Shown here: piece after piece, positions 36,259 to 43,605 of the stretch
Position numbering within the stretch: position 1 is the stretch's first letter
How the letters are laid out: the number at the start of each line of letters is the position of its first letter
Source of the DNA: Sphingobacterium psychroaquaticum
GTDB lineage: Bacteria; Bacteroidota; Bacteroidia; Sphingobacteriales; Sphingobacteriaceae
Assembly: GCF_900177625.1 (NCBI RefSeq)
Contig: NZ_FXAU01000001.1
Span: 312,475-376,474 of the forward strand
Length of the DNA: 64,000 nucleotides
Direction: 5' to 3'
Notes under the pieces: model-generated
The model's database searches: none
The model's input: only the letters and a program-made list of their open reading frames with translations
Told to the model about the DNA's origin: nothing
Position numbers and translations under genes: made by a program

Positions 36259-36618
36259 GTTAGTTGGTAGGGAGTAGATCGTAGTTCGTAGATAGTAGGG
36301 AGTAGAGCCACAAACCGTGAAGGGTTCAGCGTAGCTGAATTTTGTGGCTTTTGGGGTTATGTCTATCATTTCCGCTAGTTCGAGCTTGCCTACCGCAGGC
36401 AGGCTTGTAGCTCGGACTTACTATGATATCATGCTGAAGGACACGAGCCAAAGGCTCGCGCCAGCAAGTTTAGTGTGTAGTTTTTAGATCGTAGATAGTA
36501 GTTGGTAGTCCTTAGTTTTAACGAACCACCAACCACCAACTACCAACTACCAACTACCAACTACCAACTACCAACTACCAACTACCAACTACCAACTATC
36601 CAACCACCAACTAGTCAA
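36259..36618. repeat. Mosaic intergenic repeat: GTAG tract, modules C, A, B (inverted) and CCAACTA tandem array
   Basis: The whole 360-bp gap between the convergent ABC and GH16 genes is repeat. It has a GTAG-rich tract (36261-36304), module C (36305-36350), module A inverted (36374-36419), module B inverted (36439-36468), a GTAG tract (36477-36510), then a CTACC-type tract. The latter contains nine exact tandem copies of CCAACTA (36536-36598). Relative to the copy at 28024 the order and orientation are reversed, as for a movable or inverted unit. GTAG and CTAC arms could pair in RNA. Confidence 0.85.
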
Positions 36619-38685
36619 CTACGGATTAACCAAGTCATATACCCGCACGTAGTCCACCTCCATACTTGCCGGAAAGATACCGTCATCGATACCTTTGTGG
36701 CCGCCCCAGAAACCGCCCACTGCCAGGTTGATTAGCCAGTGAAATTTCTGGTCAAAAGGCCAAGCCTTAAAATCTTTCTTTTCATTGTCGAAATGAAAGA
36801 TCTCGATGTCGTCCACAAATCCTTTAATATAATCGGGGGTCCAGTCGATACGGTATAGGTGAAACGTATCGCTGGCTCCTTGAATCTTCTTAACCGCTGT
36901 TTTTTGTGTGCCTACGGAATGGTGGTAATCTTTGGTATGTACGGAGATATGCACCACATTTTGATCGTAGCCGACATGCTCCAAGATATCGATTTCACCG
37001 GAGTTAGGCCAGCCGCCATATACCCAATCGGTTGGCAACATCCATACAGCAGGCCAGGTGCCGCGACCGTACGGTACTTTTGCGCGAACCTCAAAACGTC
37101 CGTAAAGGAAGTCTCCCTTACCTTTGCTTACAAGGCGGGTAGAGGTGTAGTTCATCCCTTCCTTTTCTTCCTTGAGGGCCGTGATCTTCAATACACCATT
37201 TTCAACCTTGACATTCTTTGAATCGGCGTCCGTGTAATATTGGAGTTCATTGTTTCCCCAACCGCCGTTTTGCGAACCTACATCATAGGACCATTTTTTT
37301 GGATCAGGCAGCCCCTTGTAATCAAACTCATCTGCCCAGGTAGGTTGTGTTGAAAAACGGTACGATTTTCCGTTTGTTGCCGTGGTGGCATCGGCCGGCT
37401 GTACATAAAACGGAATATTGGCGGTCGCCACTTTATTTTTACCATCCGTCACATAGACAAAGAGACGATATGCGCCGGGTGTAGCAGGAGCCGTAAGTGT
37501 CGCTCTATTATAGGATTCAGGGTCAACAGCACCTGCGATCGGTGCAGGTCTGCTTTCGCGGTCACCACCTTCTTTTAGATCGGTACTTTCCGGGAGCAAC
37601 TCCCAACGCGTATGAAGTGTATCACCATCTGGATCCGAAACCTGCACGTCAATCTTATACAGCTGATCGGGGCGTAGGTAAATAAAATCCAAAGCTTTCT
37701 TTTTATCGAGTAGAAGTGCATCCAAATGTGGCGCTCTATTCTGTGGTTCTTTTCCGGTCCATAAGTAATGCATAACATCGATCACCTCACTCTCTTCGCC
37801 TTGCTCGGTAAAGAGCCCGTACCAAGTTGGTGTACGCTCTTGTTTTTGTCCCCATAAAAATACATACGAACCCAGACAGTTTTTATCTTGTGCTATAGAC
37901 GCCTGATACCTACTTTTATACACGGCAGCCTTTTCGCTACTACTTTCTTCGATGGATGCCTTCCATGGCGTTTGCGGTCCTTCCCAATGGCCGGTAGGTC
38001 CCCACTCGGTCACAATATAGGCCTTATCCCAACCTGCCTCACGGAGCTGCTGCGGAACAGAAGCTAATCCGCCATAGACCTGCACAGCAAGGAGGTCTAA
38101 TGCCGGGCATTTTGCTTTGATGAAATCGATTTCCTTTTTGTTTACACCGGCCAACATTGTTGTAACCAGGTGGTTTGGGTCTTGTTTCTTAATCATCGCA
38201 GCGACCTCATTTACCGCGTCCCATACTTTGGGGTTACTGTAATGTAGATTAAGCTCGTTGCCAATTCCCCAGGCCAAAAGCGCCGGATGGTCTTTAAATT
38301 CCGCCACCTCTTTTCGGACGCGTTCCAATTGCTCGGCTACGGCCTGCGGATTATTGTAATCAAAACCATGTCTTTCGGTGCCCATGCGGATACCCAACGT
38401 AACGGTGAGACCCAAACGTTGTGCTTCATCGAGGATGCGTTTCGCATTATCAATGCTCCAGGTGCGGATCGAATTACCGCCATACGCATGTAAACGGTCT
38501 AAATACCCCGTGCCACCGGCACCATTAATAAAGTAAGGTTTGCCGCCGCGTTTTAATACATAGCCACTTTTTTGCTTGACGATTTCTGCTTTTATTGCAG
38601 TTTTTCGTTGCGCTAAGAGGGAGGTGGAGGTCGAAATAAATAAAAATACCATCCATGCTATTCGTTTTGTCCAGTTCATTGTCAT
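36619..38685 (-). CDS. Two-domain glycoside hydrolase: GH5/GH2-like TIM barrel plus GH16
   Basis: A 688-residue secreted enzyme with a signal peptide ending SLLAQ. Residues about 35-320 form a TIM barrel of the GH2/GH5 clan: acid/base Glu144 in AWGIGNELN and nucleophile Glu227 in YIVTEWGPTG. A beta-sandwich linker (about 325-435) follows. Residues about 445-688 form a GH16 laminarinase-like domain with catalytic GEIDILE (Glu564, Asp566, Glu569). GH16 enzymes with this motif cleave beta-1,3 or beta-1,3/1,4 glucans. Encoded after susD on the same strand with a hairpin in the 83-bp gap. Both catalytic centres look intact. Confidence 0.92.
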   Translation of the reverse strand: MTMNWTKRIAWMVFLFISTSTSLLAQRKTAIKAEIVKQKSGYVLKRGGKPYFINGAGGTGYLDRLHAYGGNSIRTWSIDNAKRILDEAQRLGLTVTLGIRMGTERHGFDYNNPQAVAEQLERVRKEVAEFKDHPALLAWGIGNELNLHYSNPKVWDAVNEVAAMIKKQDPNHLVTTMLAGVNKKEIDFIKAKCPALDLLAVQVYGGLASVPQQLREAGWDKAYIVTEWGPTGHWEGPQTPWKASIEESSSEKAAVYKSRYQASIAQDKNCLGSYVFLWGQKQERTPTWYGLFTEQGEESEVIDVMHYLWTGKEPQNRAPHLDALLLDKKKALDFIYLRPDQLYKIDVQVSDPDGDTLHTRWELLPESTDLKEGGDRESRPAPIAGAVDPESYNRATLTAPATPGAYRLFVYVTDGKNKVATANIPFYVQPADATTATNGKSYRFSTQPTWADEFDYKGLPDPKKWSYDVGSQNGGWGNNELQYYTDADSKNVKVENGVLKITALKEEKEGMNYTSTRLVSKGKGDFLYGRFEVRAKVPYGRGTWPAVWMLPTDWVYGGWPNSGEIDILEHVGYDQNVVHISVHTKDYHHSVGTQKTAVKKIQGASDTFHLYRIDWTPDYIKGFVDDIEIFHFDNEKKDFKAWPFDQKFHWLINLAVGGFWGGHKGIDDGIFPASMEVDYVRVYDLVNP

Positions 38686-38721
38686 TCGTATTAGTGAAGA
38701 ATCCTTATGGGAAGTATGGCC

Positions 38722-38752
38722 GTATGGTGCTTCGCCTAAAGAGGCACCATAC
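38722..38752 (-). promoter_or_regulatory. Intercistronic hairpin between susD and the glycoside hydrolase
   Basis: GTATGGTGC (38722-38730) and GCACCATAC (38744-38752) form a 9-bp stem that can extend to 12 bp with one G-U pair, 16 bp after the susD stop. It lacks a T-run, so it is more likely an mRNA-stabilising or attenuating fold than a full terminator. Confidence 0.55.
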
Positions 38753-38768
38753 AGTCATGCAAGTTACG

Positions 38769-40319
38769 TTATCTAAAATTTGTGTTGGCGTCAATTTGTG
38801 TTTGCGGGATCGGAATATATTCACTTTGTCCTGGAATAAAACGATCCCCAAAGACTTGCTTCGCGCGTCCCGTGCGTACGAGGTCGTTGAAACGTTCGCC
38901 CCACCATTCACAGGCAAACTCGGCGCGACGTTCATCCAGTATCTGCTCTAAGGTAACGCCGGTAATTGCCGACATGTTTACACGCTCGCGTACCAAACGG
39001 AAAGGCTCATCTCCATTTTGTCCCTTCCGCACTTTTGCTTCCGCATTGAGTAGGAGGGCATCCGAATAGCGAAGGATACGCACATTGTTGTTTGCACCAT
39101 ATTCCACCCGTCCTTCGGTCATTTGTGAAACAGGGAGGTATGTTTTTCCGTTGAAATATTTGATTCGGAATGTGTTTCCATACACTTTATCGCCACTTGG
39201 GGTTTCTTTGAATGTAGCGGGGTCGCCATCAATACCACAATGAAGAATTGTTGTATTCAGTCGGGTAAGGTCGCCGCGGTTTGTCAAGAAATCTACAATA
39301 TTCTGTGATGGTGGTACCCATCCGGCTCCCGAGATCGCGCTTCCACGTTGGTCACCGGCCGGGCCTTGCCAGCGAAAGAACGTTCCCCAATCGACACCCG
39401 GACGAACAATATCACCTGCCGGAAGCCCAAAGTCTGAATACTGCAACTCAAATAGGGATTCGTTGCTTAATTTTCCAGGACGTTTGAACAATTGGTAATA
39501 ATCTCCATACAAAGAGAACTTATTACTGTTAATGATTTGATCAGTTGCATTTAGTACTTCATCCCAAAACGGACTGCTGTTGTTATTTCCGGCAAGGTCT
39601 GCCGCTGCCTTCGCTTTCAGCAAGAGCGCCGAGTATTTGGTGACCGCACCGATATGCTTGGATTCGTTCGGTCGTTTATCTTCCAGGTCGGGAATACTCG
39701 CGTTCATTTCGTCGATTATAAACTGTCTGACTTCCGCAAAGGAGCTCTTTCCGATCGTTGTTAAGCGCGCAATATCGCCGCTATCCGAAAGGATAGGCAC
39801 ATCGCCGAAAAGGCGTGAAGCCATGAGGTGTGCGTAGGCGCGTAGGAAGCGTACTTCTGCTTTGTACTGCCTGTTTAACGCGAGATCAGCACTGTTTCCT
39901 GCAGGAATATGTTGCGCGAAGAGGTCCAGCTCCATCAGCGCATTATTGGCCGCTATGGCAAGACTGTAATAGCTGATCCAGGATTGATTTAGCCCCCAGT
40001 AGGATTGAATCGTTACATCGCGCTGAAAATTCTTGATCGCCATGAGCTCCGGATTGTCGGTGGGACTAGGTGCAGCCTGTTGGTAGTCGTCGTCCCGCAT
40101 ACAACGAATAGACAGGTCGATCCAGTGAACCAAATTATCATCCGATGCAGCACGATATACACCTGAAACCGGGGCATACATCTGTGCCAGGTTGCTGTAG
40201 TTTATTTCCTCGGAGCGTTGTTGATTTTCTAAGGGCTTATCTAAGAACTTGTCGCATCCGCTCAGCAGCGATGCGGCGCCGATGCACCCACTTAAAAGGA
40301 TTAATTTATAATTTTTCAT
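38769..40319 (-). CDS. RagB/SusD family outer-membrane lipoprotein
   Basis: A 516-residue surface glycan-binding lipoprotein (lipobox LLSGC, Cys22, followed by DKFLDKPLENQ). The family landmarks are the N-terminal SusD-like domain, the TPR-like helices around EVRFLRAYAHLMASRLFGDVP, and the C-terminal FRLVRERVNMSAITG...ILDERRAEFACEWWGERFNDLVRTGRA. It lies 26 bp after its SusC partner and ends before the glucanase. Likely binds beta-glucan oligosaccharides for import. Confidence 0.95.
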   Translation of the reverse strand: MKNYKLILLSGCIGAASLLSGCDKFLDKPLENQQRSEEINYSNLAQMYAPVSGVYRAASDDNLVHWIDLSIRCMRDDDYQQAAPSPTDNPELMAIKNFQRDVTIQSYWGLNQSWISYYSLAIAANNALMELDLFAQHIPAGNSADLALNRQYKAEVRFLRAYAHLMASRLFGDVPILSDSGDIARLTTIGKSSFAEVRQFIIDEMNASIPDLEDKRPNESKHIGAVTKYSALLLKAKAAADLAGNNNSSPFWDEVLNATDQIINSNKFSLYGDYYQLFKRPGKLSNESLFELQYSDFGLPAGDIVRPGVDWGTFFRWQGPAGDQRGSAISGAGWVPPSQNIVDFLTNRGDLTRLNTTILHCGIDGDPATFKETPSGDKVYGNTFRIKYFNGKTYLPVSQMTEGRVEYGANNNVRILRYSDALLLNAEAKVRKGQNGDEPFRLVRERVNMSAITGVTLEQILDERRAEFACEWWGERFNDLVRTGRAKQVFGDRFIPGQSEYIPIPQTQIDANTNFR

Positions 40320-40345
40320 GTTGATTTCTTTTTGTCGTTAAATAA

Positions 40346-43300
40346 TTAGAAACTTGCACGCAGCCCTAAACTGTAGGTCGAGGAAATCGGATATACATTG
40401 GCATCGTAGCCCATTGTAGCTTCCTGTGCGGTATTGCCATTTCCTGCAATTTCAGGTGAAAAACCATTGTAGCGCGTAAAGATAGCAGGTCTATCGGCCG
40501 TAGCAAAGATGCGCACCGGAATAGATTCCTTGATATGGAAGTTGTATCCCACCTGAATATTCTGGATACGCAAGTAAGAACCACTTTCGACAAAGAAAGA
40601 GCTGGCTTGTAGATTCCAAGAGGCCACACTTCCTTGTGCAGAAGGGTAGGCATTTGTGGAACCTTCACCTGTCCATAACCCCTCAACAAAGGCGGCATCG
40701 GCATTCATCTGCGGATATTTGCGTCGCATAGCACGGTTTAGGTTGTGGATCTTATTTCCAGAAACCCCTTGGAAGGCTATATTCATGTCAAATCTCTTGT
40801 AATTCAGTCCGATATTAAAACCATACGTGATTTTAGGGATGTAACTTCCTAAATTAACACGGTCTGCTTCATCGAGTTCACCATTGTTATTCTGGTCTTT
40901 ATATTTCAGGTATCCGGGTAAGATCGGGGAACCTGGGTTCTGCTGGTTGTAGCGACTGGCAATAGGGTCGGCATCGATTTCGTTTTGGTTCTGGTAGACA
41001 CCAGCAACCTCATAACCATAATAGTAATTGATGGGTTGACCTTCTTGAATACGCGCTGGAAATTCAGCGGCCCACTCAGGGAATCCATTCATAATATTTG
41101 CTAAGCCGGCAAGATCGGTTACCTCGTTTTTCAACGTAGATAGATTAGCGCCTATATTATAGCCCAATTGCCCGACTTTATCCTTCCAATCCAAGTGAAA
41201 TTCCCATCCACTATTGGCGACCGTCCCCCAGTTTCCATATACGCGATCCCACATAAAAGGAATCGGTCGACTGAAGGCAAGATCTTTGGTTTTTCTATGG
41301 TAGTAGTCAACCGTACCGTTTAAACGGTTGTTCAGCAAGGCAAAGTCAAGTCCACCATCCCATTCTTCAACAACTTCCCAACGTACCTGCGTAAAGAAAC
41401 GGCCCACGCGATATCCAGGAACACGCGCACCATAGCTGTCTCCAATACTGCCAAAAATTCCAGAGTTATTGTTGCCTGAGTTGACAATGGCATAACCGGC
41501 ATTTGGTTGGATACCATCGTTACCCAAGAGGCCCCAGCTACCACGGATTTTCAACAGATTAAATAAGGACTGGTTTTCCATAAATTTCTCGCGGCTCAAG
41601 ACCCAGCCTAGACCGACAGAAGGGAAGTACCCCCATTTCGTCTGGTACTTGGAGCTGCCATCGGCACGAAACGTTGCCGTCAGCAGGTACTTGTTTTTAT
41701 AATCGTAGGTACCCCGGGTGAAGAAAGATAAACCAGAATTACGGAAACCATTTTCACCATAGCCTGTCGCCGATCCAATACCTTGCGCACCTTGACCCAC
41801 ATACCAGAATTCTGGTGCTGCCGGCACATCATTGGCGGATACCCATGTTTCGCGCCACCGCTCTTCGCGGACAGATTGACCCAAGAGAACCGACCAATGG
41901 TGATTTCCTGCTTGATCTTTGTAGGTTAGTAAATTGTCTAGGATGTAGTCTGTATTCCGACCTTGTGCAGAGCGGAGGTACGAACGTTCACTGCGTTGGT
42001 TGTTATCAATGTAATAAACCGGGGTGTATTCTGTACCGTGGTTTGATTGATAACGTTGACTTAATTGGGAACGGAATGTCAGCTTGTTTTTCCAGAACTC
42101 TGCCTCTAAATATGCGCTTGGCAGAATTTGAAAGCCTTTATTTTGGTTATTGTTGTAATAAGCTGTTGCGAGCGGATTGTTGAACCAGAATCCGGAGGTG
42201 ATCCCCAGGGACGCGCTGGTTCCAAATTTAATTGGATCAGCTTGCTCCAGAGAAGGGTCATAACCGGGGTAAAGCGGTGATGCGAAGTAAGCCTGGCGGA
42301 AGGCAACATTACTCGGGCGATAGGCGCGTGTGTTGTTAATATGTGCGGTAAAACCGATCTTTAACCATGGCGCAACGCGTGCTTCAGTTTGCATGCGGAT
42401 GTTATATTTGCGGTGGTAATTCTCCGCATCCATAATACCATCTTGATCCAAGTAGTTTACGCCAAAGGTGTAGGTGATTTTATCACTACCGCCTTGAACA
42501 TCGACATTGTGGTTGGTGATGAGCGCTTTGGAACGTAAGAGTTCGTTGTACCAATCGGTATTCATGGTTGGATTTTCCAATGTGCCACCAAATTTTTCAA
42601 TGGAGTTCTTGACGATATATTCATCACCCTTTGCGCGCGCATAGGCCGCATATTGTGTGCCATTTGCCATTTTTAAAACGTTGGTTGGTAGCTGGAAACC
42701 AGTGTACCCATTGTAGGTAACGCGTGTTTTCATGTTGAGCGTTCCTTTTTTCGTGGTCACGATGATCACTCCATTGGCGGCACGAACCCCATAGATAGCC
42801 GCACCCGAAGCGTCTTTCAACACCGACATCTCGGCGATGTCATTCGGGTTTAGGAAATCAATGTTATTCATAAACATCCCGTCTACAACATAAAGAGGGC
42901 TTTCGTTGTTGAACGATCCGACACCACGTACACGCACGATCGGTGACGATCCCGGTGCGCCTGAGCTCACCACCTGTACGCCCGACACCGCACCTTGAAG
43001 AGCGTCCATCGGGTTGGTTACCGTACGTTTATTTGCCTGCTCCATGTTGACGGTTGTTACGGGGGCGGTTAGGTCGCCTTTCCGTTGTGTACCGTATCCC
43101 ACAATGACCACCTCATCGAGTTGGTAATTACCATCGGCTTGCATTTCGACATTAACTGTCGCACCGGTTAGTGGCACGGTCTTCTTGCGGTAGCCGATGG
43201 ACGAGATAACTAAAGAGTCTGCCGTTTGTGTGTAGGTGAGGCTGTAGGTTCCGGCCTCATTGCTGGTTGTTCCTACAGAAGGAAAACCTTTCAAGGTAAT

Positions 43301-43423
43301 CGACGCGACAACAGCGCGACCTTGTTCATCCGTGATTTTGCCCGTTACTGTCCGGTTCTGCGCTTGGGCATAACATACGGACACGAACATAACTAAAGCA
43401 AATAGTAGAAATTTGTTTTTCAT
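40346..43423 (-). CDS. SusC/RagA family TonB-linked outer-membrane transporter
   Basis: A 1025-residue importer: signal peptide ending CYAQAQ, carboxypeptidase-D regulatory-like domain (about 24-100; TVTGKITDEQGRAVVASITLKG), TonB-box-like LDEVVIVGYGTQRKGD, plug with VRGVGSFNNESPLYVVDGMF and ISVLKDASGAAIYG-like MSVLKDASGAAIYGVRAANG, and a barrel ending SLGLRASF. It pairs with the SusD 26 bp downstream. A consensus promoter and direct repeats lie upstream, facing a divergent regulator. Confidence 0.95.
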   Translation of the reverse strand: MKNKFLLFALVMFVSVCYAQAQNRTVTGKITDEQGRAVVASITLKGFPSVGTTSNEAGTYSLTYTQTADSLVISSIGYRKKTVPLTGATVNVEMQADGNYQLDEVVIVGYGTQRKGDLTAPVTTVNMEQANKRTVTNPMDALQGAVSGVQVVSSGAPGSSPIVRVRGVGSFNNESPLYVVDGMFMNNIDFLNPNDIAEMSVLKDASGAAIYGVRAANGVIIVTTKKGTLNMKTRVTYNGYTGFQLPTNVLKMANGTQYAAYARAKGDEYIVKNSIEKFGGTLENPTMNTDWYNELLRSKALITNHNVDVQGGSDKITYTFGVNYLDQDGIMDAENYHRKYNIRMQTEARVAPWLKIGFTAHINNTRAYRPSNVAFRQAYFASPLYPGYDPSLEQADPIKFGTSASLGITSGFWFNNPLATAYYNNNQNKGFQILPSAYLEAEFWKNKLTFRSQLSQRYQSNHGTEYTPVYYIDNNQRSERSYLRSAQGRNTDYILDNLLTYKDQAGNHHWSVLLGQSVREERWRETWVSANDVPAAPEFWYVGQGAQGIGSATGYGENGFRNSGLSFFTRGTYDYKNKYLLTATFRADGSSKYQTKWGYFPSVGLGWVLSREKFMENQSLFNLLKIRGSWGLLGNDGIQPNAGYAIVNSGNNNSGIFGSIGDSYGARVPGYRVGRFFTQVRWEVVEEWDGGLDFALLNNRLNGTVDYYHRKTKDLAFSRPIPFMWDRVYGNWGTVANSGWEFHLDWKDKVGQLGYNIGANLSTLKNEVTDLAGLANIMNGFPEWAAEFPARIQEGQPINYYYGYEVAGVYQNQNEIDADPIASRYNQQNPGSPILPGYLKYKDQNNNGELDEADRVNLGSYIPKITYGFNIGLNYKRFDMNIAFQGVSGNKIHNLNRAMRRKYPQMNADAAFVEGLWTGEGSTNAYPSAQGSVASWNLQASSFFVESGSYLRIQNIQVGYNFHIKESIPVRIFATADRPAIFTRYNGFSPEIAGNGNTAQEATMGYDANVYPISSTYSLGLRASF

Positions 43424-43471
43424 GCACGATCAATTTAACATTTAGGAAATCTTGTTTATAAATTAGCTAAT

Positions 43472-43503
43472 CAAAAGTAGGGTGAAGCAGGGCGTACTTC
43501 AAA
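43472..43503 (-). promoter_or_regulatory. susC promoter
   Basis: Minus strand TTTG (43503-43500), 20-nt spacer, TACTTTTG (43479-43472): good consensus match. The start is expected near 43465, about 40 nt before the susC ATG. Confidence 0.7.
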
Positions 43504-43511
43504 GAATAGGA

Positions 43512-43584
43512 CTACATCATTTCTACATCATGTCCGGCAAATTCGTTGATTTTATTATATTTGTGATACTTCATTGCTACATCA
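43512..43584. promoter_or_regulatory. CTACATCA direct repeats between susC and its regulator
   Basis: CTACATCA occurs at 43512-43519, 43523-43530 (11 bp apart) and 43577-43584. The first two lie just upstream of the susC -33 box (about -47 to -65), where an activator would bind. The third overlaps the predicted start region of the divergent regulator gene, fitting autoregulation. Confidence 0.6.
43556..43563 (+). promoter_or_regulatory. Putative -7 element of the propeller/LuxR regulator gene
   Basis: TATATTTG (43556-43563) matches TAnnTTTG, 42 bp before the ATG at 43606. No well-spaced -33 box is visible. Confidence 0.5.
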
Positions 43585-43605
43585 CATTATCCGAATCAAC
43601 CTAGT

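Noticed and set aside
36536..36598. CRISPR-like array
   Set aside because: Head-to-tail 7-bp tandem copies with no spacers and no cas genes nearby.
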